NCBI RefSeq assembly: GCF_016287535.1
Contig: NZ_JAEFAJ010000004.1
Location: 1 to 64,000 of the forward strand
Direction of reading: 5' to 3'
DNA length: 64,000 nt
Source: Ruminococcus sp.
Lineage (GTDB): Bacteria > Bacillota > Clostridia > Oscillospirales > Ruminococcaceae
Part shown: positions 47,945 to 57,882 of the stretch, piece after piece
Layout of the letters: each line of letters begins with the position of its first letter
Position numbering within the stretch: position 1 is the stretch's first letter
Translations under genes and position numbers: made by a program
Notes under the pieces: generated by a model
Told to the model about the DNA's origin: nothing
The model's input: the letters and a program-made list of their open reading frames with translations, nothing else
Databases searched by the model: none

Positions 47945-48802
47945 ATGGCGACTTTCTATAATCAGGCTACTCTGTCCTATAACGGTACAGTTGCAAGCTC
48001 AAATATAACCTCAGGCGAGATACTTGAGGTGCTTTCCGCGGAGAAGAGTGCTGTTTCGGACAGCTACTCGCAGGGAAGTGAAAACGTCTATATGATAAGT
48101 ATCGTGAATTCAGGTTCTGTCTGCTACAGCGGACTCACTGTCACAGACGACCTCGGTGCCTACAGCTTCGGTGAGACAGGTACCGCTGTTCCACTGACCT
48201 ACAGGGACGGCTCTCTTGCTTATTATGTAAATGGCGTTCAGCAGCCCGAACCTGCGGTGACATCGGTCTCACCTCTCACGGTGACGGGTATAAATGTACC
48301 GGCAGGCGGCAATGCTATGCTGGTATACGCAGCTTCCGCAAACAGCTTCGCCCCTATGGGAGCCGACGCTGATATAGAGAACACCGCAGTTATAAGCGGA
48401 GCCGGCTTTGAGCCTGTGACAGTATCCGAGACTATCTCCTACAGCGACGGCATCGACCTTGCTATCAGCAAGTCTCTCAGTCCTGCTGCTGTTGAGGAGA
48501 ACGGTGAGGTGACCTACACCTTTATTATCCAGAATTTCGGAACAGCTCCGGCAGAGGCTGCGGATAACGTGATATTCAGCGATACCTTCACACCTGCCCT
48601 CAGCGGACTTACGGCTGAGTTCAACGGAACGACCTGGGTATCGGGAACCAACTACGCTTATGATCCCGATACTGGAGTATTCACCAGCCTTGACGGACAG
48701 GTAACTGTACCCGCGGCAAGCTTTTCACAGTCAGATACAACAGGTGAGTGGGCTGCGCAGGCAGGAGTAAGCACTCTTGTTATCAGGGGCAGACTGGCAT
48801 AA
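47945..48802 (+). CDS. DUF11-type beta-sandwich repeat protein
   Basis: YMISIVNSGSVCYSGLTVTDDLG and YTFIIQNFGTAPAEAADNVIFSDTF repeat patterns; no clear signal peptide. Confidence 0.7.
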   Translation: MATFYNQATLSYNGTVASSNITSGEILEVLSAEKSAVSDSYSQGSENVYMISIVNSGSVCYSGLTVTDDLGAYSFGETGTAVPLTYRDGSLAYYVNGVQQPEPAVTSVSPLTVTGINVPAGGNAMLVYAASANSFAPMGADADIENTAVISGAGFEPVTVSETISYSDGIDLAISKSLSPAAVEENGEVTYTFIIQNFGTAPAEAADNVIFSDTFTPALSGLTAEFNGTTWVSGTNYAYDPDTGVFTSLDGQVTVPAASFSQSDTTGEWAAQAGVSTLVIRGRLA

Positions 48803-48805
48803 AGT

Positions 48806-48836
48806 AAAATGGGACACGAAAGTGTCCCATTTTTTA
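48806..48836. terminator. Terminator between convergent genes
   Basis: AAAATGGGACAC-GAAA-GTGTCCCATTTTTT. Confidence 0.85.
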
Positions 48837-49574
48837 TACCGTAAAGCCCTTTGCGCGGAAATTGTCTATAAGCTCTCCCAGTATCTCTGCATTTGTAGCT
48901 GAAACAGAGTGAAGCAGCAGTATCTCTCCGCCGTGAGCTGCGTCGGTCAGCTTTTTCAGACCCTCAGCCGGATCAGGCTGACAGTCTGTTTTCCAGTCAA
49001 CATAGGCGCTGCTCCAGAAAAGAGTGGTGTAGCCGCAGTCCTTTGCGATACCGAGAGCGTGCTCGGAGTATTCACCGCAGGGACAGCGGAAAAACTGCAT
49101 CTGATAGCCGTAATTGTTCATTACATAGTTATGCAGGGATTGTATCTCATTCTTTGCGTCCTCATCGGACAGAGCCGGCAGACTTGCATGAGTCATGCCG
49201 TGATTTCCGAGGATATGCCCCTCGTCTATCATGCGCTTTACCAGCGCTGTCTCTGTTTTTGCGTAGGGACCTGTCAGGAAGAATATCGCATGGACGTCCT
49301 TTTCCTTCAGAGTATCCAGTATCTTTGCGGTATAGCCGTTTTCATAGCCCTGATCAAAGGTGATGATTATTCTTTTATCGTCATCCGACAGGGCGAAGGC
49401 ATCAAGGTCGCCGAATCGGCTGTTGAACTGCACTGCGTCAACGGGGCGGTTCATCTCATCGACTGCCGTTCCCTGACCGTAGCCTTTCTTTGTACAGTCG
49501 GCAGCATATACTGCCGTACATGGCAAAGCAGCGGCGGTAAGCAATGCAGCGGAAGCGTTTATTTTCATAAGCAT
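48834..49574 (-). CDS. pdaA: PdaA-like delta-lactam-biosynthetic polysaccharide deacetylase (CE4)
   Basis: Signal peptide; IIITFDQGYENGYTAKILDTLKEKDVHAIFFLTG, LGNHGMTHASLP, FFRCPCGEYSE. Confidence 0.85.
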   Translation of the reverse strand: MLMKINASAALLTAAALPCTAVYAADCTKKGYGQGTAVDEMNRPVDAVQFNSRFGDLDAFALSDDDKRIIITFDQGYENGYTAKILDTLKEKDVHAIFFLTGPYAKTETALVKRMIDEGHILGNHGMTHASLPALSDEDAKNEIQSLHNYVMNNYGYQMQFFRCPCGEYSEHALGIAKDCGYTTLFWSSAYVDWKTDCQPDPAEGLKKLTDAAHGGEILLLHSVSATNAEILGELIDNFRAKGFTV

Positions 49575-49698
49575 TTACCTCTGATTTCTGAGTGCGGAAT
49601 AACTCCGCAATAGTATTATGAGCTGTGAAAATGAGAAAAAACATGGGTATTTTTGCATTTTTCGCAATTTTTTGCATAATTATTACTGAGGTGATATT

Positions 49699-49989
49699 AT
49701 GGGAAATGATGAAGCGAAAGAGGAGTACGACAGCGGCAGCACGGAAGCCCTTATGGCGGAATACGACAGAAAGCGAAGAAACAAGGCAGATGATATTATA
49801 GCCACGCAGGCAGTGATATGCATACTTCTTGCGGCTCTGCTCGCGGGAGGCAGGATATTCCGTCCTGAAGTGACTGCCGGGGTGTTCGGACGGATAAAAA
49901 GTCTTGCGGCTGACACGGCAGAGGTAATGCCGAATCCCATAGATATACTGATAGATTATTTTGATAAGAATCAGGATATGCGGAACTGA
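49699..49989 (+). CDS. Small single-TM protein upstream of M50 protease
   Basis: IIATQAVICILLAALLAGGRIF TM; overlaps the downstream gene. Confidence 0.65.
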   Translation: MGNDEAKEEYDSGSTEALMAEYDRKRRNKADDIIATQAVICILLAALLAGGRIFRPEVTAGVFGRIKSLAADTAEVMPNPIDILIDYFDKNQDMRN

Positions 49990-50533
49990 TGTCCGTATAC
50001 ATTTTTCTTTTTTTGTATTCAACGCGCTGATATTCCTGTTCCGCAGCAGCAGTCTCATACTTGCATTCTATACGGTATGCGCCCTCCACGAAGCAGGACA
50101 TCTTGCGGCTCTTGCGCTGTGCGGCGGAAGGGTCAGAGCTGTTGAGATAAGCGGAGCGGGGATCCGTATCGTAACACGAAAAGGCGGCACGTTCCCGACA
50201 CGCAGCAGCGTATTCGTGCTGCTTTCGGGACCTGCCGCCAATATTGCTGTTTATTCTGTTATGAAGCTCGCAGGCTGCGGCGGTATATTTCCGCTGCTGA
50301 ATCTTTCCGCAGCTGTCTATAATATGCTGCCATATTACAGCCTTGACGGCGGAGCGGTCATTGCCTGCATTACAGAGGGAAGAGCCTGTGAACGCACAGC
50401 TGCTCTTGCCGTGAAAGCTATGGGGATCATGATGACAGCTCTTTCCGCAGCGGCTGTCCTGCGTTGCGGTATTACAGCCCTGCCGTTGCTCATAGCTTCA
50501 GCTGCTCTGTATACCGGGGATATCCGTAGATAG
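49961..50533 (+). CDS. M50 family (site-2 protease, SpoIVFB-like) membrane metalloprotease, TTG start
   Basis: ALHEAGHLAALALCGG (HExxH), LSGPAANIAVY, NMLPYYSLDGGAV (LDGG motif). Confidence 0.85.
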   Translation: MIRIRICGTDVRIHFSFFVFNALIFLFRSSSLILAFYTVCALHEAGHLAALALCGGRVRAVEISGAGIRIVTRKGGTFPTRSSVFVLLSGPAANIAVYSVMKLAGCGGIFPLLNLSAAVYNMLPYYSLDGGAVIACITEGRACERTAALAVKAMGIMMTALSAAAVLRCGITALPLLIASAALYTGDIRR

Positions 50534-50537
50534 TCCT

Positions 50538-51716
50538 TTATTCTGCGTGAGCAGCTATACGGTATATGGTTGCGATATCCTGAGCCGAGAGATGAACGAA
50601 TCCGCCGGTCTTTCCGTCACCGATGCCGAGCTTGTCCACCAGCTTCGGGATATCCTCTTCCTTTGCGCCCAGCTCCTTGAAGTTTATCGGCATACCTATG
50701 CTGCGGAGGAAGCCGCGGAAGCACTGTATGCCCTCAAGAGCTGTTTCGTCAGGATTCTCAAAATTCATCTGACAGCCCCATACCCGGACAGCCATCTGAG
50801 CGAAACGCATTACATTATGCTTGTATACGAATTCCATCCATGCGGGCATGACTACAGCGAGTCCTGCACCGTGTGCGCAGTCATAGAGAGCTGAAAGCTC
50901 GTGCTCTATGCGGTGGCTGTTCCAGTCCTGAGCTCTTCCTACGCCGACTATGTCAGTGTGAGCGACCGTACCTGCCCACATTATATTTGCTCTTGCCTCA
51001 TAATTGTCGGGCTGTACGATAACACGGGGAGTTTCCTTTATCATTGTAAGAAGTACAGCTTCACAGAGACGGTCTGTGATCTCGACCTCGTGAGTGTTTG
51101 TGAAATAGCGCTCAAAAACGTGAGCCATTATATCCGTTGCGCCGCAGGCTGTCTGATAAGCAGGAAGAGAGCAGGTAAGCTCAGGGTCAAGTATGGAAAA
51201 ACGTGGACGGAGCTTGTCAGAGCCCACATCGCGCTTGAAGCTTCCGTCTTCTTTGGTGACGACCGACGCACCTGAGCCTTCGCTTCCGGCAGCCGCTATA
51301 GTTAGCACAGTACCAATGGGGAGAGCCTTCTCAACTTCCTTGCCTGTGCCGTAGAAGTCCCAGAAGTCTCCGTCATACGGCACACCGAGAGCGATAGCCT
51401 TTGAGGAGTCTATACATGAGCCGCCGCCTACGGAGAGAATAAAGTCAACATTTTCATCGCGGCAGAGCTGAATTCCCTTGTAGATGAGAGTATCACGGGG
51501 ATTGGGCTGTACTCCGCCAAGCTCTGTGAACTCTATTCCGCACTCGCTGAGTGAAGCCTTGACCTTTGCGATGAGTCCGGACTTGACCGCGGAGCCTGAG
51601 CCGTAGTGTATGAGCACCTTTGTGCCTCCGTACTTCTTTACCATTTCTCCTGCTTTTGATTCCGTATCCCTTCCGAATATGAACTCCGTGGGGCTGTAAA
51701 ACTGAAAATTATCCAT
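50538..51716 (-). CDS. Iron-containing alcohol dehydrogenase (butanol dehydrogenase-like)
   Basis: YYSPTEFIFG-type N-terminus, ILSVGGGSCIDSSKAIALG, CAHGAGLAVVMPAWMEF. Confidence 0.93.
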   Translation of the reverse strand: MDNFQFYSPTEFIFGRDTESKAGEMVKKYGGTKVLIHYGSGSAVKSGLIAKVKASLSECGIEFTELGGVQPNPRDTLIYKGIQLCRDENVDFILSVGGGSCIDSSKAIALGVPYDGDFWDFYGTGKEVEKALPIGTVLTIAAAGSEGSGASVVTKEDGSFKRDVGSDKLRPRFSILDPELTCSLPAYQTACGATDIMAHVFERYFTNTHEVEITDRLCEAVLLTMIKETPRVIVQPDNYEARANIMWAGTVAHTDIVGVGRAQDWNSHRIEHELSALYDCAHGAGLAVVMPAWMEFVYKHNVMRFAQMAVRVWGCQMNFENPDETALEGIQCFRGFLRSIGMPINFKELGAKEEDIPKLVDKLGIGDGKTGGFVHLSAQDIATIYRIAAHAE

Positions 51717-51734
51717 TATGTATTCCTCCCTTTA

Positions 51735-52751
51735 TTATATTTTTATATTTTTTATTGCTTCAGCGACCTTATCGCACCAGCTGTCGAATTCTCTATCCTC
51801 AGTCTGGCACTCCTTATGGGCGAGTATGTATCTTATAGTGCTCCTTATGCCCTGGTCTGCACGTACAGTTGCGGTAAAGCCGGGAACTGCGCGTTTTATC
51901 TTTGAGTTGTCGAATATAACTGTATTTGCCTTGTCGCCGGTAAGAGTGCCCTCGAAATCGTAGGGACCTATGGCGTTGAGCAGCTCCGACGAAACATGGC
52001 AGGCGTTCAGCTCAACGCCCAGCTCGTCGGCAATTATTGAATAAATCTGGTTCCATGTGACGCTTTCATCAGAGGTTATATGGAAAGCCTGTCCGATAGC
52101 GTGGATATTTCCCACAAGTCCGGCATATGCCTTTGCGAAGTCGCTGTTGTGGGTGATAGTCCAGAGTGAGGTGCCGTCGCCGTGTATTATGACCGGCTTG
52201 CCCTCCATTATCCTTTTGACCACCTGCCAGCTGCCCTTGTCTCCGTGTACTCCGAGGGGCACCGACCTCTCGTCGTAGGTGTGGCTGGGACGTACAATAG
52301 TTACGGGAAATCCGTTTTCGCGGTACTGCTTCATAAGGTATTCCTCGCAGGCTATCTTGTCACGGGAGTACTGCCAGTGGGGATTAGCAAGGGGAGTGCT
52401 CTCGGTAATGACGCAGTCCGCAAGTGGCTTCTGATAAGCGGAAGCGGAGCTGATATAGATGTACTGCTTCGTTCTGCCGCTGAAAAGCCGGAAATCCCTT
52501 TCCACCTGTGACGGTACGAAGCCTATGAACTCTCCGACGCAGTCGAAGCTCATACCTTTGAGTTTTTCTGCGGCTTCCGGCTCGTCTGAGATATCGCACT
52601 GTATGGTACGTACATTTTCAGGCAGTTCACTGTTCCTGCCGCCGCGGTTCAGCAGCAGGACCTCATGTCCCTGCTGAGCAAGGAGCTTTGTTATTGCCAT
52701 ACTTATAGTGCCTGTTCCGCCGATGAGTAGTATCTTCAAGTATTTGTTCAC
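51735..52751 (-). CDS. NAD-dependent epimerase/dehydratase (extended SDR)
   Basis: ILLIGGTGTISMAITKLLAQQGHEVLLLNRGG; YIYISSASAYQK. Confidence 0.9.
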   Translation of the reverse strand: MNKYLKILLIGGTGTISMAITKLLAQQGHEVLLLNRGGRNSELPENVRTIQCDISDEPEAAEKLKGMSFDCVGEFIGFVPSQVERDFRLFSGRTKQYIYISSASAYQKPLADCVITESTPLANPHWQYSRDKIACEEYLMKQYRENGFPVTIVRPSHTYDERSVPLGVHGDKGSWQVVKRIMEGKPVIIHGDGTSLWTITHNSDFAKAYAGLVGNIHAIGQAFHITSDESVTWNQIYSIIADELGVELNACHVSSELLNAIGPYDFEGTLTGDKANTVIFDNSKIKRAVPGFTATVRADQGIRSTIRYILAHKECQTEDREFDSWCDKVAEAIKNIKI

Positions 52752-52944
52752 CTCTCAGAGTAATTTTTGTATATTGCGCTGTAAAACTGTTGGATTAATT
52801 ATAACACAGATTTATAAATAAAGCAATATCTGAATTCGGGAAAAATATTAAATATATTGTTTCTTATGTAAATTCTTGCACTTAAAAATAAAAAACAGCG
52901 GAATTTGTCGATCGTCCTTCCGGCAGCCGGATAATAAAACGAAA

Positions 52945-52972
52945 GCCCCGTGACATTGCTGCGGGGCTGAGC
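52945..52972 (-). terminator. Probable terminator
   Basis: AGCCCCG-TGACATTGCTG-CGGGGCT. Confidence 0.6.
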
Positions 52973-54547
52973 TTATATATCATAGTAATCAATGTTGTAC
53001 TGTTCAGCGTAACGATAGGCTTTAGCCTCATTGGGAACGAGGTACTCGCCGCCGTACTTGTAGCAGGTGATAAGCGCTTCGGCAGCTTCCTTGTCTCCGC
53101 CGGCAGCAGCCTTACTGAAAAGATTTGCGGCAAGGGAAAAGTTCTTGTATGTGCCTGTGCCGTTGGTGTAGCAGTAGCCCAGTTCCTTCTGAGCAGCAGT
53201 ATGGTGCTTGTCTGCGGCAAGTTCAAGCATTTTTTTTCCGGTCACCGGATCCTCAGCCGTACCAACACCGTTGATAAGGCACCAGCCGTAGGAGTACTGA
53301 CCGTCGGGGTCGTCCTGTTCGGCGGCTCTTTGGTACCATTTTACGGCAGCTGCGGGATCTTTTGGTACTCCGTAGCCGTTAAAAAGACACTCGCCGTAAT
53401 TGTACTGCGCCTTGGCGTGACCCTGTTCAGCTGCCTGTTTATAATACTTTGCGGCTGTGCTCTGATCCTTTGAAGTTCCATCGCCGCGCATACAGCACCC
53501 GGCAAGATTGTTGAGAGCGTCGAGATCGCCTTTGTCAGCGGCTTCCCTGAACATTATGACTGCTGATGTTTTATCCTGCGGTACACCGATGCCCGAAAGA
53601 TAGCAGCAGGCAACATTGAACTGTGCGTCGGTATTTCCCTGACTTGCGGCTGTTTTCAGCCAGTAAAGAGCCTTTTCGCTGTCCTGTTCAATGCCGACGC
53701 CTCTGAGGTACATATTTCCCAGCTTGAACTGTGCTTCTGAATCGCCTGACAAAGCGGATTTCAGGAGACCGTCAGAGGTATTGGCTTCAATATGTATACC
53801 GTATCTCTGAGAGTAATACAAAGCCTTTGTCCTGTCAGGAGAGAGACCCGCGCCGCCAATGGTAAAGCAGCGTATAAGAGCCTTCTGCGAATCGTAGTCG
53901 CCCTGTTCTGCCGCCTGTTCGTAGCGCTTTGCAGCCAGTGCGACATTGCGTTCCGTACCTTGACCGAGGTAATAGCAGTCGGCAAGCTTTTTCTGTGAAC
54001 TGCAGTCGCCGCGGTCAGAGGACAGGATATACCATTTTACGGCTTTTGCATAGTCCTGCTTGACTCCTCTTCCGTAGAAAAAGCGTTCACCGAGGTTGAA
54101 GCTTGCGTCGTTGTCGCCGTTCTGAGCGCGTCTGAAAAGATCTTCGATAAGTGAGGCAGAGGAACCGCCTGTAAATACCTCATCACTGCCGGGAGACGGA
54201 GCGGAGATATTGTTCCTGAGCTGCCAGCCAAGAGCGGAAGCGATACTGAACGCTACGAGATCGGCTTTTTCGGCGTTCAGGTATTCGCTAAGCTCCGAGG
54301 AAGCACGCTGTACTATGTCATCGGCAAGCTTTGTGCCTGAGATGACTGCTTCGTTCTCACGTATGAAAATATCTCCGATATCCTCGCTGAGTGCAACGAA
54401 GAAGGCTTTGTTCTCCTTTGAAAGACGGGGAGCAAAGTCCGAAAAAGCCGAGCAGAATTTCTTGTGGTCTGAGAGTATATCTATGCCGAAACGGTCAATG
54501 ACCTCTTTTGCGGCTTTGGAAGTTTCAGTTAGCAGATTGTTGTCCAT
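52973..54547 (-). CDS. Sel1-like repeat protein
   Basis: About ten tandem SLRs (AVKWYILSSDRGDCSSQKKLADCYYLGQGTERN...). Confidence 0.92.
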   Translation of the reverse strand: MDNNLLTETSKAAKEVIDRFGIDILSDHKKFCSAFSDFAPRLSKENKAFFVALSEDIGDIFIRENEAVISGTKLADDIVQRASSELSEYLNAEKADLVAFSIASALGWQLRNNISAPSPGSDEVFTGGSSASLIEDLFRRAQNGDNDASFNLGERFFYGRGVKQDYAKAVKWYILSSDRGDCSSQKKLADCYYLGQGTERNVALAAKRYEQAAEQGDYDSQKALIRCFTIGGAGLSPDRTKALYYSQRYGIHIEANTSDGLLKSALSGDSEAQFKLGNMYLRGVGIEQDSEKALYWLKTAASQGNTDAQFNVACCYLSGIGVPQDKTSAVIMFREAADKGDLDALNNLAGCCMRGDGTSKDQSTAAKYYKQAAEQGHAKAQYNYGECLFNGYGVPKDPAAAVKWYQRAAEQDDPDGQYSYGWCLINGVGTAEDPVTGKKMLELAADKHHTAAQKELGYCYTNGTGTYKNFSLAANLFSKAAAGGDKEAAEALITCYKYGGEYLVPNEAKAYRYAEQYNIDYYDI

Positions 54548-54587
54548 AATGGAGAGCCTCCGTGTGGTATTTATTGAAGGAAAGAGT

Positions 54588-55607
54588 TCAGCAGCTGACA
54601 GCGGCAGGTTGATTTATTACCTGCAGCCTTTCATTCAGGTCGGTGAGCAGCAGCCGTTCAAGGTCACGCTCGGTTGCGAGACCGGAATCGGAATTAAGGG
54701 CGCGGAAGCCCTCGTTCACCATTTTCTGAGCGCCGGGAAAGTCCTGTTTTATATTGAAAAGGTAGTAGGCGAGAACGCGCTTTGCATTGGCGTCCTTATC
54801 CTTGTTTATCACATTTCCGAGCCTTTCGAGCAGCATTTCGGTGATCTGCGGATTGGGCTCGACCTCGGAGAAGAAGTATATCAGCCAGTAGTAGCTGCCT
54901 GTTTCCTGAACGAAGTATCCGCGGTCCAGAAGGATATTCATCGCCTTGTGAGAGGGATCGCGCATACCGTTGTAATTTTTCAGGGCGGCAAGGTACCCCA
55001 TATACAGCTGATAGTAAAGCAGCTGCTCAGTCTTTGTGGAGTCCTTGAAGCCGAGTTCTTCCATCGGTTTCATATTTAGGGAAGCGTAGCTCTCTCCCTG
55101 CCTGAGCCTGTTCAGTATGGAATCTATGCAGCCGCTCAGCTGTTTCATAAGGACGAGTTCCGAATACAGGTATATAGCAAATGAAAATAGTGCATGGAAC
55201 AGCATTCCTGCCGTAAATGAGAACAGGAGCAGCTCCGGAAGTGTGTACCGTTCCGGCTTGGTGAGCAGTCCGCGGAATGCGAAGCAGAGCGCGGCAGCTG
55301 CGGCAAATTTAGCGATGATACTTACGAATTGCAGTATATCGCCTTTTTTGTTGCTGAAGCTCTCCACCGACTTACGGTTGTCGAAACGCACATCGTACTG
55401 TATTAAAGGACTGAACTTATGAAAGGTCACGATCCACTTGTTATCGGAAACAGCGAATTCCAGACCGAAAAAAGATATAGTGGTTACCCTCATGCCAAAG
55501 ACGGGAGCAAAAATAAGATTTGAAACAAGACCGACTATTTCTGCGGCTATAAGTGCGAGAAGGAGAAAACCAATGATAAATATACCTGTTTTTTCCAATA
55601 CAGACAT
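54588..55607 (-). CDS. Hypothetical membrane protein
   Basis: N-terminal TM helices, soluble C-terminus. Confidence 0.6.
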   Translation of the reverse strand: MSVLEKTGIFIIGFLLLALIAAEIVGLVSNLIFAPVFGMRVTTISFFGLEFAVSDNKWIVTFHKFSPLIQYDVRFDNRKSVESFSNKKGDILQFVSIIAKFAAAAALCFAFRGLLTKPERYTLPELLLFSFTAGMLFHALFSFAIYLYSELVLMKQLSGCIDSILNRLRQGESYASLNMKPMEELGFKDSTKTEQLLYYQLYMGYLAALKNYNGMRDPSHKAMNILLDRGYFVQETGSYYWLIYFFSEVEPNPQITEMLLERLGNVINKDKDANAKRVLAYYLFNIKQDFPGAQKMVNEGFRALNSDSGLATERDLERLLLTDLNERLQVINQPAAVSC

Positions 55608-55653
55608 AATACCTCTCCTTTGCTTTCAGAAGAAAAGGGCAGAATCCCGCCCT

Positions 55654-56472
55654 TTATCTGTAAATATCCATATATGTGATCAGCTCGCATTTCATCACGG
55701 TCGTATAAGAAAGATACCATCTTCCGTTCAGCTCGACGAAGCCGCAGCCGTTTCCGATGAAATCGTGTTCCTCATTGCCGTCTCTGTAATAAACGATGCC
55801 GCAGTCTGAAGCGTTCGAGAAGTTTGTTCCGAGTTGTTTGTTGAAATCTTTCAGAGCGTTTTCATCTGTAGGTTTGAGGAGTTGTTCATCGAGTGTCGTG
55901 GTCCACTTTTCGGGAGGAACGTCAGACTTTTCAGCCATAATGGAATGTACTTTTTTAATAGAGTCATTGATAGCGCTTGTTACCTTTGAGCGCTTGAAGA
56001 GTACCTGCGCGTTCTTGCCGTCAAGGAGTTCTGATCTTGAAGTGTCGAGATATGCGTGATAGCCTGCTATCTCGTCTGCGCAGAACATATCGTATACGGC
56101 GTCAGGATTGCCGTGAAGATATGCGTCGTAATAAGCTCTTGCGGCGTCAATGCAGGTCGCAAAGCCTTTCTGCGGAGCCTCTGTCTTAGGCTCGGTGGTG
56201 ACTGCGGTAGCAGCAGTCTCCGTAGTCGCCGCGGCAGTTTCCGTGACAGTGGAAGAAGTCTCCGCCGGTGTTTCAGTGCCTGATGCTGTAACAGTTACCG
56301 AAGTAACTGTTGTGCCTTCTGCTTCAGTAGAGGCAGCAGTCAAAGCTTCTGTGGCAGCTGATTCGTTCTTTGTGATATTGCTTTTTTTATTATCCGTGCT
56401 GTTGCAGCTCCATGCTGAAGACAGCAGCAGAAATGCTGTGATAATAGCAGTGATGCGGGAAAAGAGCTTCAT
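55654..56472 (-). CDS. Predicted lipoprotein with Thr/Ala/Glu-rich linker
   Basis: MKLFSRITAIITAFLLLSSAWSC signal; low-complexity TTVTSVTVTASGTETPAETSSTVTETAAATTETAATA. Confidence 0.7.
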   Translation of the reverse strand: MKLFSRITAIITAFLLLSSAWSCNSTDNKKSNITKNESAATEALTAASTEAEGTTVTSVTVTASGTETPAETSSTVTETAAATTETAATAVTTEPKTEAPQKGFATCIDAARAYYDAYLHGNPDAVYDMFCADEIAGYHAYLDTSRSELLDGKNAQVLFKRSKVTSAINDSIKKVHSIMAEKSDVPPEKWTTTLDEQLLKPTDENALKDFNKQLGTNFSNASDCGIVYYRDGNEEHDFIGNGCGFVELNGRWYLSYTTVMKCELITYMDIYR

Positions 56473-56567
56473 ATAATTCTCCTTGTGCTGATTGATACAA
56501 TAGTATTATAGCTCTAAAACCCGTTTTCGTCAATAGTCTGATCAAAAACAGCAGAAACCGCCGTGCA

Positions 56568-57710
56568 TCAGTAGTCTTTTTTCTTGCCGCAGTTTTTGCA
56601 TACCTTGGTGATGAGCTTGAAATCGCCGCCGCAGTACGGACATTTTCCGGCAGTCTTGCGGCTCGCGATAACTGTTTCGTAGTAAGCCGGGAAGTTTGAA
56701 GCGTTGTCTGAGAGATTTGGCCAAGTTATGGTCAGAAGGTTAGGGCAGTTATTGAAGCCGCCGCTTATCTTCTTGACGGAAGCAGGTATGCGTATGCTCT
56801 CAAGGTTCTCACAGCCGCTGAAATCGCCCAGCGAGGTAGTTCCGGCAGGTATTTCTATGGCTCTCAGCCCCGTACAGCCGCTGAAGCCGTCAACGCTGAG
56901 CACTCCTGCAGGGATCTCTACGCTTCTGAGAGAGACGCAGTTCTGGAAAGCAGATGTACCGATGGTCCTGACAGTTCTCGGTATACCGATCGCCGACAGG
57001 GCTGAGCAGTTTGCGAAGGTACATTCCTGAATATGCGAAACGCCCTCCGGGATATTCAGACTTTCAAGCATTTCGCAGCCTGAGAAAGCGTATTTTCCTA
57101 TCTGCGAGACGTACTGTGGTATCTCGATGTCAGACAGCTTTTTGCAGCCTGAGAAAGCAAATGCGCCTATCTCGCCTATCGGTTCGGGGAGCTCAACTGA
57201 TGTGAGCTCTGTGCAGTCTGCAAACAGAGCATCGGATATACTGCGGATATGCGGAGGAAGCACGACGCTTTTCAGAGCGCTGCAGCCGCGGAAAGCCCAT
57301 ATATCAATTGATACGATGCTGTCCGGGAAGCTCACTTCTTCAAGGGACGTACAGCCACGGAAAGCGTAGCCGCCTATTTCCTCCAGCTTGTCATGGAAGG
57401 TGATATGCTTCAGAGTGGTGTTGTTCTCGAAAACGTGGTTGGCGATCTTTCGCACCTCTCCCGGTATAGTTACATTTTCGGCGCTGCCCTTGTAGGCGGT
57501 GAGTACGCCGTCCTGAACCTCAAAGTCACTGCTTTGCTTTTTGACAGCCTTTACCTTCCTTGCAATTTCCTTATGCTGCGACTTGTATTTGTTTACAGCC
57601 TTGCTGACTATAAAAGGAGTACTGCAGTGAGGACATACCCAGGCGTCCTTGGTTTTATCGACTTCGACTGTTTTGCCGCAATTAGTGCATATAGCGTTTG
57701 TCTGTACCAT
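56568..57710 (-). CDS. Zinc-ribbon-flanked BspA-type LRR_5 protein
   Basis: N-terminal CTNCGKTVEVDKTKDAWVCPHC, LRR repeats, C-terminal CPYCGGDFKLITKVCKNCGKKKDY. Confidence 0.88.
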   Translation of the reverse strand: MVQTNAICTNCGKTVEVDKTKDAWVCPHCSTPFIVSKAVNKYKSQHKEIARKVKAVKKQSSDFEVQDGVLTAYKGSAENVTIPGEVRKIANHVFENNTTLKHITFHDKLEEIGGYAFRGCTSLEEVSFPDSIVSIDIWAFRGCSALKSVVLPPHIRSISDALFADCTELTSVELPEPIGEIGAFAFSGCKKLSDIEIPQYVSQIGKYAFSGCEMLESLNIPEGVSHIQECTFANCSALSAIGIPRTVRTIGTSAFQNCVSLRSVEIPAGVLSVDGFSGCTGLRAIEIPAGTTSLGDFSGCENLESIRIPASVKKISGGFNNCPNLLTITWPNLSDNASNFPAYYETVIASRKTAGKCPYCGGDFKLITKVCKNCGKKKDY

Positions 57711-57845
57711 AATTATCCCCCTATTATTGCCATATTTTATATAATAATTGTACCACTTGCAGGGGCGATTGTCAATAAAATCAGAGCAAAACTCACAAAA
57801 TACACAGAAGACTTTGCTGCTATTTGTACCATGTGCATACAGAAA

Positions 57846-57880
57846 AGGAGCTGCGCGAAGCAGCTCCTGTAAAATATTTT
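57846..57880 (-). terminator. Terminator downstream of ddh
   Basis: AGGAGCTGC-GCGAA-GCAGCTCCT; on the minus strand it follows the ddh stop. Confidence 0.7.
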
Positions 57881-57882
57881 TA

